A stretch of 21,446 nucleotides of DNA, taken from IMG/VR virus record IMGVR_UViG_3300025671_000640, positions 1 to 21,446 of that record. One strand, given 5' to 3'. The notes beneath the pieces were generated by a model, which searched no databases, was not told the DNA's origin, and saw only the letters and a list, made by a program, of their open reading frames with translations. This stretch comes from a virus. Below, in pieces: positions 1 to 7,263 of this stretch (positions are counted from its first letter, which is position 1; every line of letters starts with the position of its first letter). The position numbers and the translations under genes are program-made.

Positions 1-2300
1 ATAGCACCTGTTCTACCTACAGAGAACTTAACTCTTGAAATCGTTAACGTAGCAGTAAAATCAGTCGTGGTTTGATCACGTCTAAAGTAGAACTTAGGTA
101 GTGTTACATCAAAGTTATAGTTATAACCTACAACGATACCGTCAGCATAAGGTAGGAAGTTACCCTTTACTTCAAAGTATCTATAACCTGTACCAACTTC
201 TGTACGTTCAGTAGCAGCAGACCAATAACCAGCATCAGCATCTAGAAGAGCTTCTGCATCATTTAGATCAGCTTGTGGTTTAGTGAGAAGCATTGCTGCC
301 TCTCGTTGTTGAAATGGTGTATATGGAACGTAGACCTTGGTGACATCATTTGCCGCATCATACACCACCGCATCTACACCAGCTGCTGGTGAGACAGGAC
401 GTGTAAACATATCTAAACAAGGGTTTCCAATCACATCAGATGTATTAGAGGTGACCTCTCCTGAGGGGATCTCATCAAGGGTGATAGAACCAATAGTGTA
501 TTCATCTTCATGCTGTGCTACGACAACAATAGAGTCATTGATAATCTTAGCTGTTTGGATAGTACCAGGTAGTTCCCATTTAGTCCATGCTTGGAAGATA
601 TCTTTCTCACCATTGTTATAATACCTAAACAGGTAAAGATAAGAGCTACCACGATCAACCAACATGATCACAGAGTTCTGTGGGCTAACTGCTAAGTCAT
701 TAACAGTAGATGGAATCCACTCCAGAACTGCTTTACTGATATCTACAACAATAGGAGGTTGCTCAACATCACGTAGTTGTAGGGTAAATAGTTTACTGTA
801 ACCAGACACCTGGCTAACAAAAGCAGCAGTTGTACCTACATCAGCTGGTGGGATAGTAGCATCCATTTCATAGTTAGAGATAGCCCTAACAATAGCTGAA
901 GATGGAGTCAGTACACTACCATCTGTTGTAAAAACTTGGAACTGTTGACGGTCACTAAAGACAAGCAAACCTTGAGGAGAAGGTAGAACATCATACAAAG
1001 TAGCAGGTCTAATACTAGCAACATTCAAATCAATAGGATCTGAATCTACTTGTGTAAGAGCTGATTTAACAAAGAAGTTATACGGGTCATTAGCCCGACT
1101 CATGATGATGTTATCTTCTGAAAGGATGCCAAACCTATTGCTATAAAAGAATGTAGAGTTAATAGTATAACCAACAAAAGCAGGAACTATACTGGTTACT
1201 TCATCACCAGTAAGACGTTCTGTCCAATTAATTGGTTTGAATTCAAACGATGTAATACCTGTACGAAGGAGCTGATAAGGCATTGTCGTAGAGTCTAGAC
1301 CAGGTGAAGCATCACGTGCCCTACCTTCTTCCCACACACCACGACCCCTATCATTATCGTATGCTTCAAACTTAAGGTGGAAGTCATCTTCTGCTACAGT
1401 ACTATTCAGTACCTTAACCCGATGACCTTGAAAGGATTCAGTAGGAAGACGTGTTACATCTTCAACCGAATCTTGGAAGGCATAGAGGGAGTCATTAGAT
1501 ACACCACCTTTAGCTGTGATAGTAAAGGGGATTGGAGTACCAGTAGGTGTAGAGTTATCTAAGATAACAGCATTAGCACCTGTGGTACGTTTAATTACGA
1601 TACTATTAGTATAACTTTCAAGGTACCATATACCATCAAAGTCAGGGTTACTAGCAGATTGTTGTGCTAAAAGTCCAGCCCTAAGGGCGTCAATTAGGTT
1701 ATGATTAATGTTGATATTCCCTGAATCAAATACCAACATTTCATCAAAGGTCGTCGCACTTTGTGGTGTTACAGAGAACTCAATACCTTGAATAGTGATG
1801 GAATAATTAAAGTCAGCTGTCAACACACTTAAGACGACAGTGGCTACTGTATTCTCAGTGTAGGTACCAGCAGGTTGCATAGCAGTTACTACTGACCTAT
1901 TGGTAACAACAGTTGTATCCTGCACACTACGGAAATGATAATCAGCTTGGCTTGTGCCAGTAAGATAACTGGTACCATTATTGATAACAGTACACCACTC
2001 ACCACTAGCTGCTACCCATACATAAATGTTATCATCTTTGATAGCACCAATGTATGAACCAGATATATCACGTTCAATAAAAAACCAAGCTGCATTTTCA
2101 AGTTCAGTTTTACTGAAAAAAGATCCATCAGGTTTCTTTAATACATTAGTAAACCTAAGACCACTCCTTTTTAAAAGACCAAAGGTAGGGTCAGGATACC
2201 CATTAATGCACTCAGTAAGCTGACCGTTTAATTTTTTGTCATCATTTTGTTGAGAGACACCACCAAGAAAGTTCGGTGTTAGTTGGGTTACAGCAGGCAT
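1..2300 (-). CDS. Tail tubular protein B, T7 gp12-like (3' end outside the window)
   Basis: An open frame of 766 codons runs from an ATG at 2300 to the window edge with no stop, so the C-terminus is missing. The product should be the nozzle of the short tail, through which DNA leaves the capsid. The N-terminus (LTPNFLGGVSQQND) matches T7 gp12 (NLKGGISQQPD). Other gp12-like blocks are NGYPDPTFGLLKRSG, VGYTINSTFFYSNRFGILSEDNIIMSR and SDPIDLNVAS, in the same order as T7. T7 gp12 is about 794 residues; the alignment suggests roughly 100 residues are missing, though insertions make this uncertain. The start overlaps the stop of tail tubular protein A (TGATG), which suggests translational coupling. 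The family call is firm; the exact length is unknown. Confidence 0.93.
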   Translation of the reverse strand, partial: MPAVTQLTPNFLGGVSQQNDDKKLNGQLTECINGYPDPTFGLLKRSGLRFTNVLKKPDGSFFSKTELENAAWFFIERDISGSYIGAIKDDNIYVWVAASGEWCTVINNGTSYLTGTSQADYHFRSVQDTTVVTNRSVVTAMQPAGTYTENTVATVVLSVLTADFNYSITIQGIEFSVTPQSATTFDEMLVFDSGNININHNLIDALRAGLLAQQSASNPDFDGIWYLESYTNSIVIKRTTGANAVILDNSTPTGTPIPFTITAKGGVSNDSLYAFQDSVEDVTRLPTESFQGHRVKVLNSTVAEDDFHLKFEAYDNDRGRGVWEEGRARDASPGLDSTTMPYQLLRTGITSFEFKPINWTERLTGDEVTSIVPAFVGYTINSTFFYSNRFGILSEDNIIMSRANDPYNFFVKSALTQVDSDPIDLNVASIRPATLYDVLPSPQGLLVFSDRQQFQVFTTDGSVLTPSSAIVRAISNYEMDATIPPADVGTTAAFVSQVSGYSKLFTLQLRDVEQPPIVVDISKAVLEWIPSTVNDLAVSPQNSVIMLVDRGSSYLYLFRYYNNGEKDIFQAWTKWELPGTIQTAKIINDSIVVVAQHEDEYTIGSITLDEIPSGEVTSNTSDVIGNPCLDMFTRPVSPAAGVDAVVYDAANDVTKVYVPYTPFQQREAAMLLTKPQADLNDAEALLDADAGYWSAATERTEVGTGYRYFEVKGNFLPYADGIVVGYNYNFDVTLPKFYFRRDQTTTDFTATLTISRVKFSVGRTGA

Positions 2301-3184
2301 CAGCGATACAATGTATGATAAGGTTGATAACTTTGATAATAGTTTTGACCTTGGGGACTACCAAAGTAAGTATAATCTCCTTGGTTACACTCATATTCAA
2401 GCGCCATTGATCGGGCAAACGCTTCCTTCTGTTGAAGCATTTGGTACTGACTACCGTCACCAATAATACGACTAGATACAATGGAAGCAGCACGTGCTAC
2501 GATGAATGCTTGTACAGGAGCTGGAATATTCTCCCAATCAAAGTACCAAGTAATATCTACATAGATGGTTTCATCATCCCAAGTATATGAATGTGCTGTA
2601 CGATCATAAAGTTTACCTCCACGATTGACAGCATCACGATTCATATTAACTGGGTAGTTTTGATTTAAATCCATCTGAAGTGCATTGTTAGGGATTAACA
2701 CTTCATTGTTAGAATCAGGTGTGATTGGGTAATCATATTCTTTATTAAATGTCCAGCCTTCTGACTGTACCTCACGTGACACTTCTCGGAGGGTGTTGAG
2801 TACAATCGCAACGTCCGGGTTGGTTGGAGTTTCAACTCTACTTGTAACATTAGATTGAGTCAAGGTACGTTCTGAAACAGTCTGTGAAATGTTCACAGTG
2901 TATTCATACGTTACAGGATCTGTAGCAGGTACAGCTTCTACACCAGCTGTAGCAATAGACGTACCACTTGTTACACCAGTACCACCGATATAGGTACCAA
3001 CTGGAATGTTAGCAGTAGTTGTCGTAAGTGTTGTACCAGAAATAGAACCAGTGAACCGACTTACTTCATTAATTACAAGAGTCTCTTCAGTTGTCAACGT
3101 TGTAACAGGAGCCTGACCAACTGACGCCAGGATCTGATTAACAGCTTGTAGCTCAGTGTTGGAGCCAGTGGTAGGAAATGGCAT
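2300..3184 (-). CDS. Tail tubular protein A, T7 gp11-like, with inserted domain
   Basis: A 294-residue protein expected to form the adaptor ring between portal and nozzle. The N-terminus LQAVNQILASVGQAPVTTL matches T7 gp11 (LSAVNDILASIGEPPVSTL). From about residue 125 on, blocks such as VSREVQSEGWTFN, VNRGGKLYDRT and RSMALEYECNQGDY also match T7 gp11. The protein is much longer than T7 gp11 (196 residues). Most of the difference lies at about residues 42-115: a Thr/Gly/Ser-rich, probably beta-rich segment (FTGSISGTTLT... GGTGVTSGTSI) inserted in the N-terminal helical part. The start is ATG; no Shine-Dalgarno is seen. A small inverted repeat (ATAACA/TGTTAT, 3185-3200) touches the start region. 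It lies just after the capsid terminator, as in T7. Confidence 0.93.
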   Translation of the reverse strand: MPFPTTGSNTELQAVNQILASVGQAPVTTLTTEETLVINEVSRFTGSISGTTLTTTTANIPVGTYIGGTGVTSGTSIATAGVEAVPATDPVTYEYTVNISQTVSERTLTQSNVTSRVETPTNPDVAIVLNTLREVSREVQSEGWTFNKEYDYPITPDSNNEVLIPNNALQMDLNQNYPVNMNRDAVNRGGKLYDRTAHSYTWDDETIYVDITWYFDWENIPAPVQAFIVARAASIVSSRIIGDGSQYQMLQQKEAFARSMALEYECNQGDYTYFGSPQGQNYYQSYQPYHTLYR

Positions 3185-3210
3185 GATAACAATAGTGTTA
3201 TATTAAGATT

Positions 3211-3237
3211 AAAAAAAGGAGCCTCCGAAGAGACTCC
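3211..3237 (-). terminator. Intrinsic terminator after the major capsid gene
   Basis: On the minus strand an 8-base-pair stem (GGAGTCTC / GAGGCTCC, one G-T pair) closes a TTCG tetraloop and is followed by seven T. This is a textbook rho-independent terminator with the extra-stable C(UUCG)G loop. It lies 17 bases past the capsid stop codon, where T7 has its late terminator after gene 10. It would reduce transcription into the tail genes and help keep capsid transcripts abundant. Confidence 0.9.
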
Positions 3238-3254
3238 CATAATTCAATGATAGA

Positions 3255-4379
3255 TCAGAATGCAGAAGGAGCAGTACCACCCACGTACAGCTCAACAGCT
3301 GCAGCAGGGTTCAGGTAATCGCAACCGCAAGCAAGACGACCCAGCATCACATCACCTTGGTAGATGACAGACACATCACCGCTGGTAACTTGCACCTGAG
3401 GACCAATGGCTTCCACCATACCTGCAGCTTCCTTCTGGAAGATAAGACCGCAGGACTTGGTACCCACTTCAGCAGCGGTACCATAATCGTTGTTGATACC
3501 AGTAGAAGCATCAGATGCATTCTCCAGAGCTTCACCAACGAAGTCACCAGTATTGGTGGGGGAAGTCACACCAGTGGTACCACCATAAGCAGTACCATAC
3601 TTACCCAGGAACGGAATGTTCATGGACTTGTAGATCTTGATACCAGCGATCTCGATGATACCCTGACCGGACTGCAGAGCAGTACCTTGAACGTCACGGT
3701 TTACCAGACCATTAGTACCAACAGCTTGGATCAGCTCATAGTACTGACGGGGGTTCAGCACAGCCACACGACCATCGCTAGACACACCCTTTTCATCCAG
3801 AGCAGCAGCTGCATCATAGAATGCAGACACCAGGTTGGCAGCCACATAAGCATCAGAATCGTTAGCGGTAGAACCCACACGAATCTGAGTACCACCGGGC
3901 TCTACATAGTTAGTAGCGGTGATGGGGCTAGCCTTACGTGCACCACGAGTGATAGCACGGAAAGCAAGACGGTCATACTTCTCAGCAAGAGCATAACCAA
4001 TCTTACGAGAGATCTCACTACGAAGATCGTAATGAGCAAGCACCTCATCCAGTTCATACACAAAGGCAGAGCTAATCAGAAGATCATCACAGGTGATAGT
4101 CTTCTCAGCCACCGGGGGTGCACCATTGGTATCACCCAGGATGCTGTTACCAGGAGTATGGAACTCAGACTTAGTACGACCCGTGAAGATGAACTGCAGA
4201 GACTTGCCGTTCTTCAGGGTACGCTTCATGATCAGGTCACGAGCAATAGTGTTATGCTGGAAACCTTTGAACATCTCACCCGAAAACAGTTTCAGGTAAA
4301 GGGCACGGCGATCCGCGCCGAAATTATTAGAACCCGGTACAGTAAGTTGTGCGGGGTTCACAGAAGATTGAAAAGCCAT
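3255..4379 (-). CDS. Major capsid protein, T7 gp10-like
   Basis: A 374-residue protein with the T7-type capsid signature: an N-terminus rich in small residues ending in GADRRALYLKLFSGEMFKGF, then NTIARDLIMKRTLKNGKSLQF and FTGRTKSEFHTPG. It should form the HK97-fold shell. T7 gp10A has about 345 residues, so this is slightly longer. The ATG at 4379 is fixed by this N-terminus. No Shine-Dalgarno precedes it. A 233-base structured leader lies upstream and a strong terminator lies downstream. Codons favour C-ending forms (AAC, TAC, ATC, GAC) more than the neighbouring tail genes, as expected for a very highly expressed gene. Confidence 0.97.
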   Translation of the reverse strand: MAFQSSVNPAQLTVPGSNNFGADRRALYLKLFSGEMFKGFQHNTIARDLIMKRTLKNGKSLQFIFTGRTKSEFHTPGNSILGDTNGAPPVAEKTITCDDLLISSAFVYELDEVLAHYDLRSEISRKIGYALAEKYDRLAFRAITRGARKASPITATNYVEPGGTQIRVGSTANDSDAYVAANLVSAFYDAAAALDEKGVSSDGRVAVLNPRQYYELIQAVGTNGLVNRDVQGTALQSGQGIIEIAGIKIYKSMNIPFLGKYGTAYGGTTGVTSPTNTGDFVGEALENASDASTGINNDYGTAAEVGTKSCGLIFQKEAAGMVEAIGPQVQVTSGDVSVIYQGDVMLGRLACGCDYLNPAAAVELYVGGTAPSAF

Positions 4380-4612
4380 TTTTAAAGGAGTTAAGTAATA
4401 AGACTTGCTCCCAAACGTTTGGAAATTGTTTTAGTTTTTATTGTGGTCTATCCCACCGTCTAGACGGCGAAGGTTGTCTCCGTAGAGGCCAACGCCAATA
4501 AGAGCTAGGTCCGACTCTGAGGTGCCTAGCTCCAACCACATCTCTGTGGATTTCAGCCCCACTATTAAAGATAGGAGGGGGAACCTTTAATAAGACATTC
4601 CCTTATTAAAGT
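4380..4612 (-). promoter_or_regulatory. Hairpin-rich 5' leader of the major capsid gene
   Basis: This 233-base gap upstream of the capsid gene holds at least five inverted repeats. They are CCAAACGTTTGG (4411-4422), CCGTCTAGACGG (4456-4467), GAGCTAGG with CCTAGCTC (4502-4532, 15-base loop), CCACA with TGTGG (4536-4549), and CTTTAATAAG with CTTATTAAAG (4585-4611, 7-base loop). The first two are perfect 12-base palindromes and the last is a perfect 10-base-pair stem. The region probably carries the phage late promoter and RNA processing or stability elements for the capsid mRNA, but I could not recognise a promoter consensus. A 36-codon reading frame overlaps it. Confidence 0.6.
4431..4541 (-). 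CDS. Possible 36-residue microprotein in the capsid leader
   Basis: An ATG-started frame of 36 codons ending at TAA 4431-4433. The sequence reads MWLELGTSESDLALIGV followed by GLYGDNLRRLDGG, with balanced protein-like composition. A GTG seven codons upstream is in frame. The ATG sits in the loop of the CCACA/TGTGG hairpin and the frame crosses two other hairpins, so the region may be structured RNA rather than coding, or both. No convincing Shine-Dalgarno is seen. I do not recognise the family. Confidence 0.4.
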   Translation of the reverse strand: MWLELGTSESDLALIGVGLYGDNLRRLDGGIDHNKN

Positions 4613-4717
4613 TTATTTCTGTTTAGGTGTGTAAGCAACGCCGCGATACTTCAGCTTCTGCTCTTTCTGTTGAGCTTTCTGCTCCCGTACACGGGCATCC
4701 AATTCGACTTGTGTCAT
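4613..4717 (-). CDS. 34-residue microprotein with a DUF4278-like YRGVAY motif
   Basis: A short ATG-to-TAA frame. The first half is charged and Gln/Lys-rich (ARVREQKAQQKEQK, likely helical) and the end reads LKYRGVAYTPKQK. The YRGVxY pattern is what I recall as the core of DUF4278, a small domain common in cyanobacteria and cyanophages. The function is unknown. It lies in the host-interaction cassette between psbA and the capsid gene. No Shine-Dalgarno is visible. A perfect 10-base-pair hairpin starts right after its stop codon. It is real-looking by motif, but the family assignment rests on a few residues. Confidence 0.6.
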   Translation of the reverse strand: MTQVELDARVREQKAQQKEQKLKYRGVAYTPKQK

Positions 4718-4792
4718 TGTAAGGAAAGAAGTGTCTGAGCCCCGTTCCATGCTCAGGCGGTATGCGTCCCGAAAGGGATGAACGTACGTTAC
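4718..4792 (-). promoter_or_regulatory. Structured intergenic spacer between two microprotein genes
   Basis: Seventy-five bases with three inverted repeats: CTGAGC with GCTCAG (4735-4756, 10-base loop), TCCC with GGGA (4767-4778, 4-base loop) and the palindrome AACGTACGTT (4781-4790). None has a T tract, so this is not a clear terminator. An RNA-processing or promoter role is possible but unproven. Confidence 0.4.
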
Positions 4793-4942
4793 TTACTTCT
4801 TCTTAGCAGTCTTAGCTGCCTTCTTAAATTGAGCAGCCGTAGGAGCACCTTCGCTTCCTGGCTTCCTCATCTTCTCACCAGACCCTTGTTTAATTCTCAT
4901 CCGTTTTGCATGGATGTTTGCGTAGAGACCACGTTTAGCCAT
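4793..4942 (-). CDS. Conserved small basic phage protein (YANIHAKR type)
   Basis: A 49-residue, Lys/Arg-rich protein: [17 protein letters not shown], then GSGEKMRKPGSEGAPTAAQF and a Lys-rich end. From memory, the pattern LYANIHAKR...GSGEKMRKPGS.GAPT is very widespread in cyanophage and other marine phage genomes, always as a short protein of unknown function. The high charge would suit nucleic-acid or capsid contact, which is inference. Its ATG overlaps the psbA stop codon (TAATG), so it is probably translated by coupling to psbA. Confidence 0.8.
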   Translation of the reverse strand: MAKRGLYANIHAKRMRIKQGSGEKMRKPGSEGAPTAAQFKKAAKTAKKK

Positions 4943-5997
4943 TAGCCAATCACCGGGGCTGTGTGTGTAGCAAGATCAAGGGGGAAGTTGTGAGCGTTGC
5001 GCTCGTGCATCACCTCAAAGCCGAGGTTAGCTCGGTTGAGAATGTCTGCCCAGGTGTTAACGACACGACCATCAGAAGATACCAGTGATTGATTGAAGTT
5101 AAACCCATTCAGGTTGAACGCCATAGTAGATACGCCAAGAGCAGCGAACCAAATACCCACCACTGGCCAAGCAGCAAGGAAAAAGTGCAGAGAGCGACTA
5201 TTATTAAAACTTGCGTACTGGAAAATGAGACGCCCAAAATATCCGTGGGCAGCCACGATGTTATAGGTCTCTTCCTCTTGGCCAAACTTGTAACCATAGT
5301 TCTGGCTTTCCGTTTCAGTAGTTTCACGTACAAGTGAGGACGTAACAAGTGAACCGTGCATCGCACTAAATAGCGACCCACCAAATACCCCAGCGACACC
5401 GAGCATGTGGAACGGGTGCATGAGGATGTTATGTTCGGCTTGGAAAACGAGCATATAGTTGAAGGTACCCGATATACCGAGAGGCATAGCATCGGAGAAA
5501 CTACCCTGACCAAACGGGTAGACAAGGAAAACTGCCGTGGCGGCAGCGACTGGTGCTGAGTATGCGACACAAATCCAGGGCCTCATCCCTAGTCGATAGC
5601 TAAGTTCCCACTCTCGTCCCATGTAAGCATAGATGCCAATGAGGAAGTGGAAGACGGTAAGCTGGAAAGGACCGCCGTTGTAGAGCCATTCATCAAGTGA
5701 ATTAGCTTCCCAAATTGGGTAGAAGTGTAGTCCGATGGCATTGCTGCTCGGAACGACGGCTCCCGATATGATGTTGTTTCCATAAAGAAGAGAGCCAGCA
5801 ACAGGCTCACGAATGCCATCAATGTCCACCGGAGGTGCAGCAATGAAAGCGATAATAAAACAAATGGCTGCAGCAAGGAGACACGGAATCATCAGTGTCC
5901 CAAACCAGCCGACATAAAGACGGTTATCTGTACTGGTTACCCAATCGCAGAAGTCGTCCCAAAGATTTTTAGTTTGGGGTTGTGCAATAGTAACCAT
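4942..5997 (-). CDS. psbA: Photosystem II reaction-centre protein D1 (phage psbA)
   Basis: A complete D1 of 351 residues, five transmembrane helices, thylakoid membrane. Residue numbers are one lower than standard. The redox tyrosine YZ (Y160), the manganese-cluster ligands (D169, E188, H331, E332, H336, D341, and Ala343 as processed C-terminus), the chlorophyll ligand H197, the iron ligands H214 and H271, and S263 in the plastoquinone pocket are all present. Position 129 is Glu (GREWELS), the form called D1:2 or high-light in cyanobacteria. The tail after the cleavage site (THTAPVIG) is short. Phage D1 is known to replace fast-decaying host D1 and keep photosynthesis running during infection. 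The gene sits between scaffold and capsid, as in other T7-like cyanophages that carry it. It is intact. Confidence 0.99.
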   Translation of the reverse strand: MVTIAQPQTKNLWDDFCDWVTSTDNRLYVGWFGTLMIPCLLAAAICFIIAFIAAPPVDIDGIREPVAGSLLYGNNIISGAVVPSSNAIGLHFYPIWEANSLDEWLYNGGPFQLTVFHFLIGIYAYMGREWELSYRLGMRPWICVAYSAPVAAATAVFLVYPFGQGSFSDAMPLGISGTFNYMLVFQAEHNILMHPFHMLGVAGVFGGSLFSAMHGSLVTSSLVRETTETESQNYGYKFGQEEETYNIVAAHGYFGRLIFQYASFNNSRSLHFFLAAWPVVGIWFAALGVSTMAFNLNGFNFNQSLVSSDGRVVNTWADILNRANLGFEVMHERNAHNFPLDLATHTAPVIG

Positions 5998-6002
5998 TGA
6001 AG

Positions 6003-6299
6003 TTAGTTAAGACGAGTTACTTTGACTTGTCCAACTCCAGAACCAGTGAGACCGATAGCATCAGCCGCACCTTTACTTAGATCTAGATTCCTACCATGAA
6101 TGTAAGGACCACGATCATTTACCCGAACAACGGCACACCGCTTGAAACATACACGAAGTTTAGTTCCAAAGGGTAGTGTCTTGTGCGCTGTAGTAAGGGC
6201 GTTTTGATTATATCGTTCACCGTTAGCAGTAAGGTTACCATGGAAGCCAGGACCATACCAACTAGCGATCACCGATAGAGTAGTTAGAACAGGAATCAT
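6003..6299 (-). CDS. RlpA-like double-psi beta-barrel protein
   Basis: A 98-residue protein almost wholly made of an RlpA-like domain: [47 protein letters not shown] and [14 protein letters not shown]. In bacterial RlpA this fold cleaves glycan strands that lack stem peptides; the acidic residues of NGE and NDRGP correspond to those needed for activity. The ATG at 6299 leaves a bare hydrophobic start ([12 protein letters not shown]). The frame stays open upstream, and an ATA at 6323-6321 with AGGAG eight bases before it would add MKVLRFII, making a proper signal peptide. The role may be cell-wall remodelling or lysis (inference). It sits 5 bases before psbA. Confidence 0.82.
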   Translation of the reverse strand: MIPVLTTLSVIASWYGPGFHGNLTANGERYNQNALTTAHKTLPFGTKLRVCFKRCAVVRVNDRGPYIHGRNLDLSKGAADAIGLTGSGVGQVKVTRLN

Positions 6300-6331
6300 A
6301 ATAATAAAGCGAAGAACTTTTATATTACTTA

Positions 6332-6336
6332 CTCCT
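6332..6336 (-). promoter_or_regulatory. Shine-Dalgarno-like AGGAG before the RlpA-like gene
   Basis: AGGAG on the minus strand lies 8 bases before an in-frame ATA (6323-6321) and 32 bases before the first ATG of the RlpA-like gene. The spacing suits the ATA and not the ATG. Either a non-standard start is used or the motif is accidental. Confidence 0.4.
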
Positions 6337-6340
6337 ACTA

Positions 6341-6371
6341 ATCCGCCAATACACTCGCAGTATTGACGGAT
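6341..6371 (-). promoter_or_regulatory. Long hairpin upstream of the RlpA-like gene
   Basis: A 12-base-pair stem (ATCCGTCAATAC with GTATTGGCGGAT, one G-T pair) around a 7-base loop. It lies between a 16-codon frame and the RlpA-like gene. No T tract follows on either strand, so an mRNA processing or stability element is more likely than a terminator. Confidence 0.55.
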
Positions 6372-6380
6372 CTGGCAATA

Positions 6381-6431
6381 CTACTTTTTCTTAGTACCGC
6401 CGCCTTTGTGGCCTTTCTTTCCGCAAGACAT
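6381..6431 (-). CDS. Possible 16-residue microprotein
   Basis: ATG to TAG, encoding MSCGKKGHKGGGTKKK. GGAG lies about 12 bases upstream, inside the last codons of hli. The composition (Gly, Lys, one Cys, one His) resembles tiny basic peptides encoded in other phage genomes, but it is too short for a family call. It may be chance. Confidence 0.35.
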   Translation of the reverse strand: MSCGKKGHKGGGTKKK

Positions 6432-6433
6432 GA

Positions 6434-6604
6434 TTAGAATACTCCAGGAATAATTTGACCAGTTACAATGTAAGCGCCAATAGCAGCCACGAAACCAAGC
6501 ATAGCAAGGCGACCATTAAGGAGTTCAGCACGTTCGTTATGAGGCACAGTGTAGTCTTTGTCAGTATACATGGTAGGTTCTTTAGCCCAAATGTTGGTGG
6601 TCAT
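6434..6604 (-). CDS. hli: High-light-inducible protein (Hli)
   Basis: A 56-residue one-helix protein of the chlorophyll a/b-binding superfamily. The signature ERAELLNGRLAMLGFVAAIG carries the conserved Glu, Asn and Arg that bind chlorophyll, and the end TGQIIPGVF is typical of cyanophage Hli. It should insert in the thylakoid membrane and protect photosystems from excess light, alongside phage D1. Its ATG overlaps the scaffold stop (TAATG), so it is likely translated with the scaffold gene. It is short but typical for phage Hli. Confidence 0.95.
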   Translation of the reverse strand: MTTNIWAKEPTMYTDKDYTVPHNERAELLNGRLAMLGFVAAIGAYIVTGQIIPGVF

Positions 6605-7254
6605 TAGAATTGAAGATCAGAGTTTTCAAGTTTACGGATTACATCTTGCCGGTAAGCTGGGTCTTTATCGTAACGTGGGTCACTCATTGCTTGTACAAGT
6701 TCAGCTTGGCTGCGGAAGGTAGCGTCTTCTTTACTAGCACTACGGCCAGTCAACAGGTTACCGTCCTTACCAACTGCATCACCGTACTTAGCAGCGAGTG
6801 CTTGTACAGCAAAGAAGATAGCACTAGGATCACCTTTACCCATCACTGAATCATACATCTGGATCTCACCTTCGGAGAGGTTTTGTCCAGCCCAACTGAT
6901 CATAGATTGATAAGCTTTCTTACCACCTACCATCTTGAACAACTGTTCAGCTTGTTCTTGAGTAAGTTGATTTTCAGTAGGGGCTTCTTCTTCTTCAGAC
7001 TCCTCTACTTCTTCGTCGGCTTCTTCACCGGCTTCGGCTTCATCGGTTTGTTGTACTTCATCACGTGGTTCACCTAATTTCTTTTGAAGTGCAAGGTAAG
7101 CTTGTTCAAGAGACTCAGCATCTTTGAACTTACCAGCATACATTTGATTTCGTTCACCTTCAGCTGCTTCAGCTACAGCCAGGGAATCTTGCTCATCAGC
7201 ATTGAGTTCACCTTGATCTGCAGGTGCTTCGTTATAAGTTAGAGTTTCACTCAT
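6604..7254 (-). CDS. Scaffolding protein, T7 gp9-like
   Basis: A very acidic 216-residue protein. The block MYAGKFKDAESLEQAYLALQ followed by KKLG is a T7 gp9 hallmark. A Glu-rich stretch (about residues 70-92) and a C-terminus with FRSQAELVQAMSDPRY and DPAYRQDVIRKL, which is where gp9 contacts the capsid protein, follow. It should guide procapsid assembly and leave before maturation. It is shorter than T7 gp9 (about 307 residues), mainly in the middle. It starts 9 bases after the portal stop, the T7 order. Confidence 0.93.
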   Translation of the reverse strand: MSETLTYNEAPADQGELNADEQDSLAVAEAAEGERNQMYAGKFKDAESLEQAYLALQKKLGEPRDEVQQTDEAEAGEEADEEVEESEEEEAPTENQLTQEQAEQLFKMVGGKKAYQSMISWAGQNLSEGEIQMYDSVMGKGDPSAIFFAVQALAAKYGDAVGKDGNLLTGRSASKEDATFRSQAELVQAMSDPRYDKDPAYRQDVIRKLENSDLQF

Positions 7255-7263
7255 AAGTGGTGG

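Noticed and set aside
3357-4385. A 342-codon open frame on the plus strand opposite the capsid gene
   Set aside because: It is antisense to a firmly identified capsid gene, its protein has no recognisable domain, and its openness follows from the strong codon bias of the capsid gene.
4585-4611. The perfect CTTTAATAAG hairpin as an intrinsic terminator
   Set aside because: On the minus strand no T tract follows it; on the plus strand a short T-rich stretch follows but there is no plus-strand gene to end. It is kept only as a structured element.
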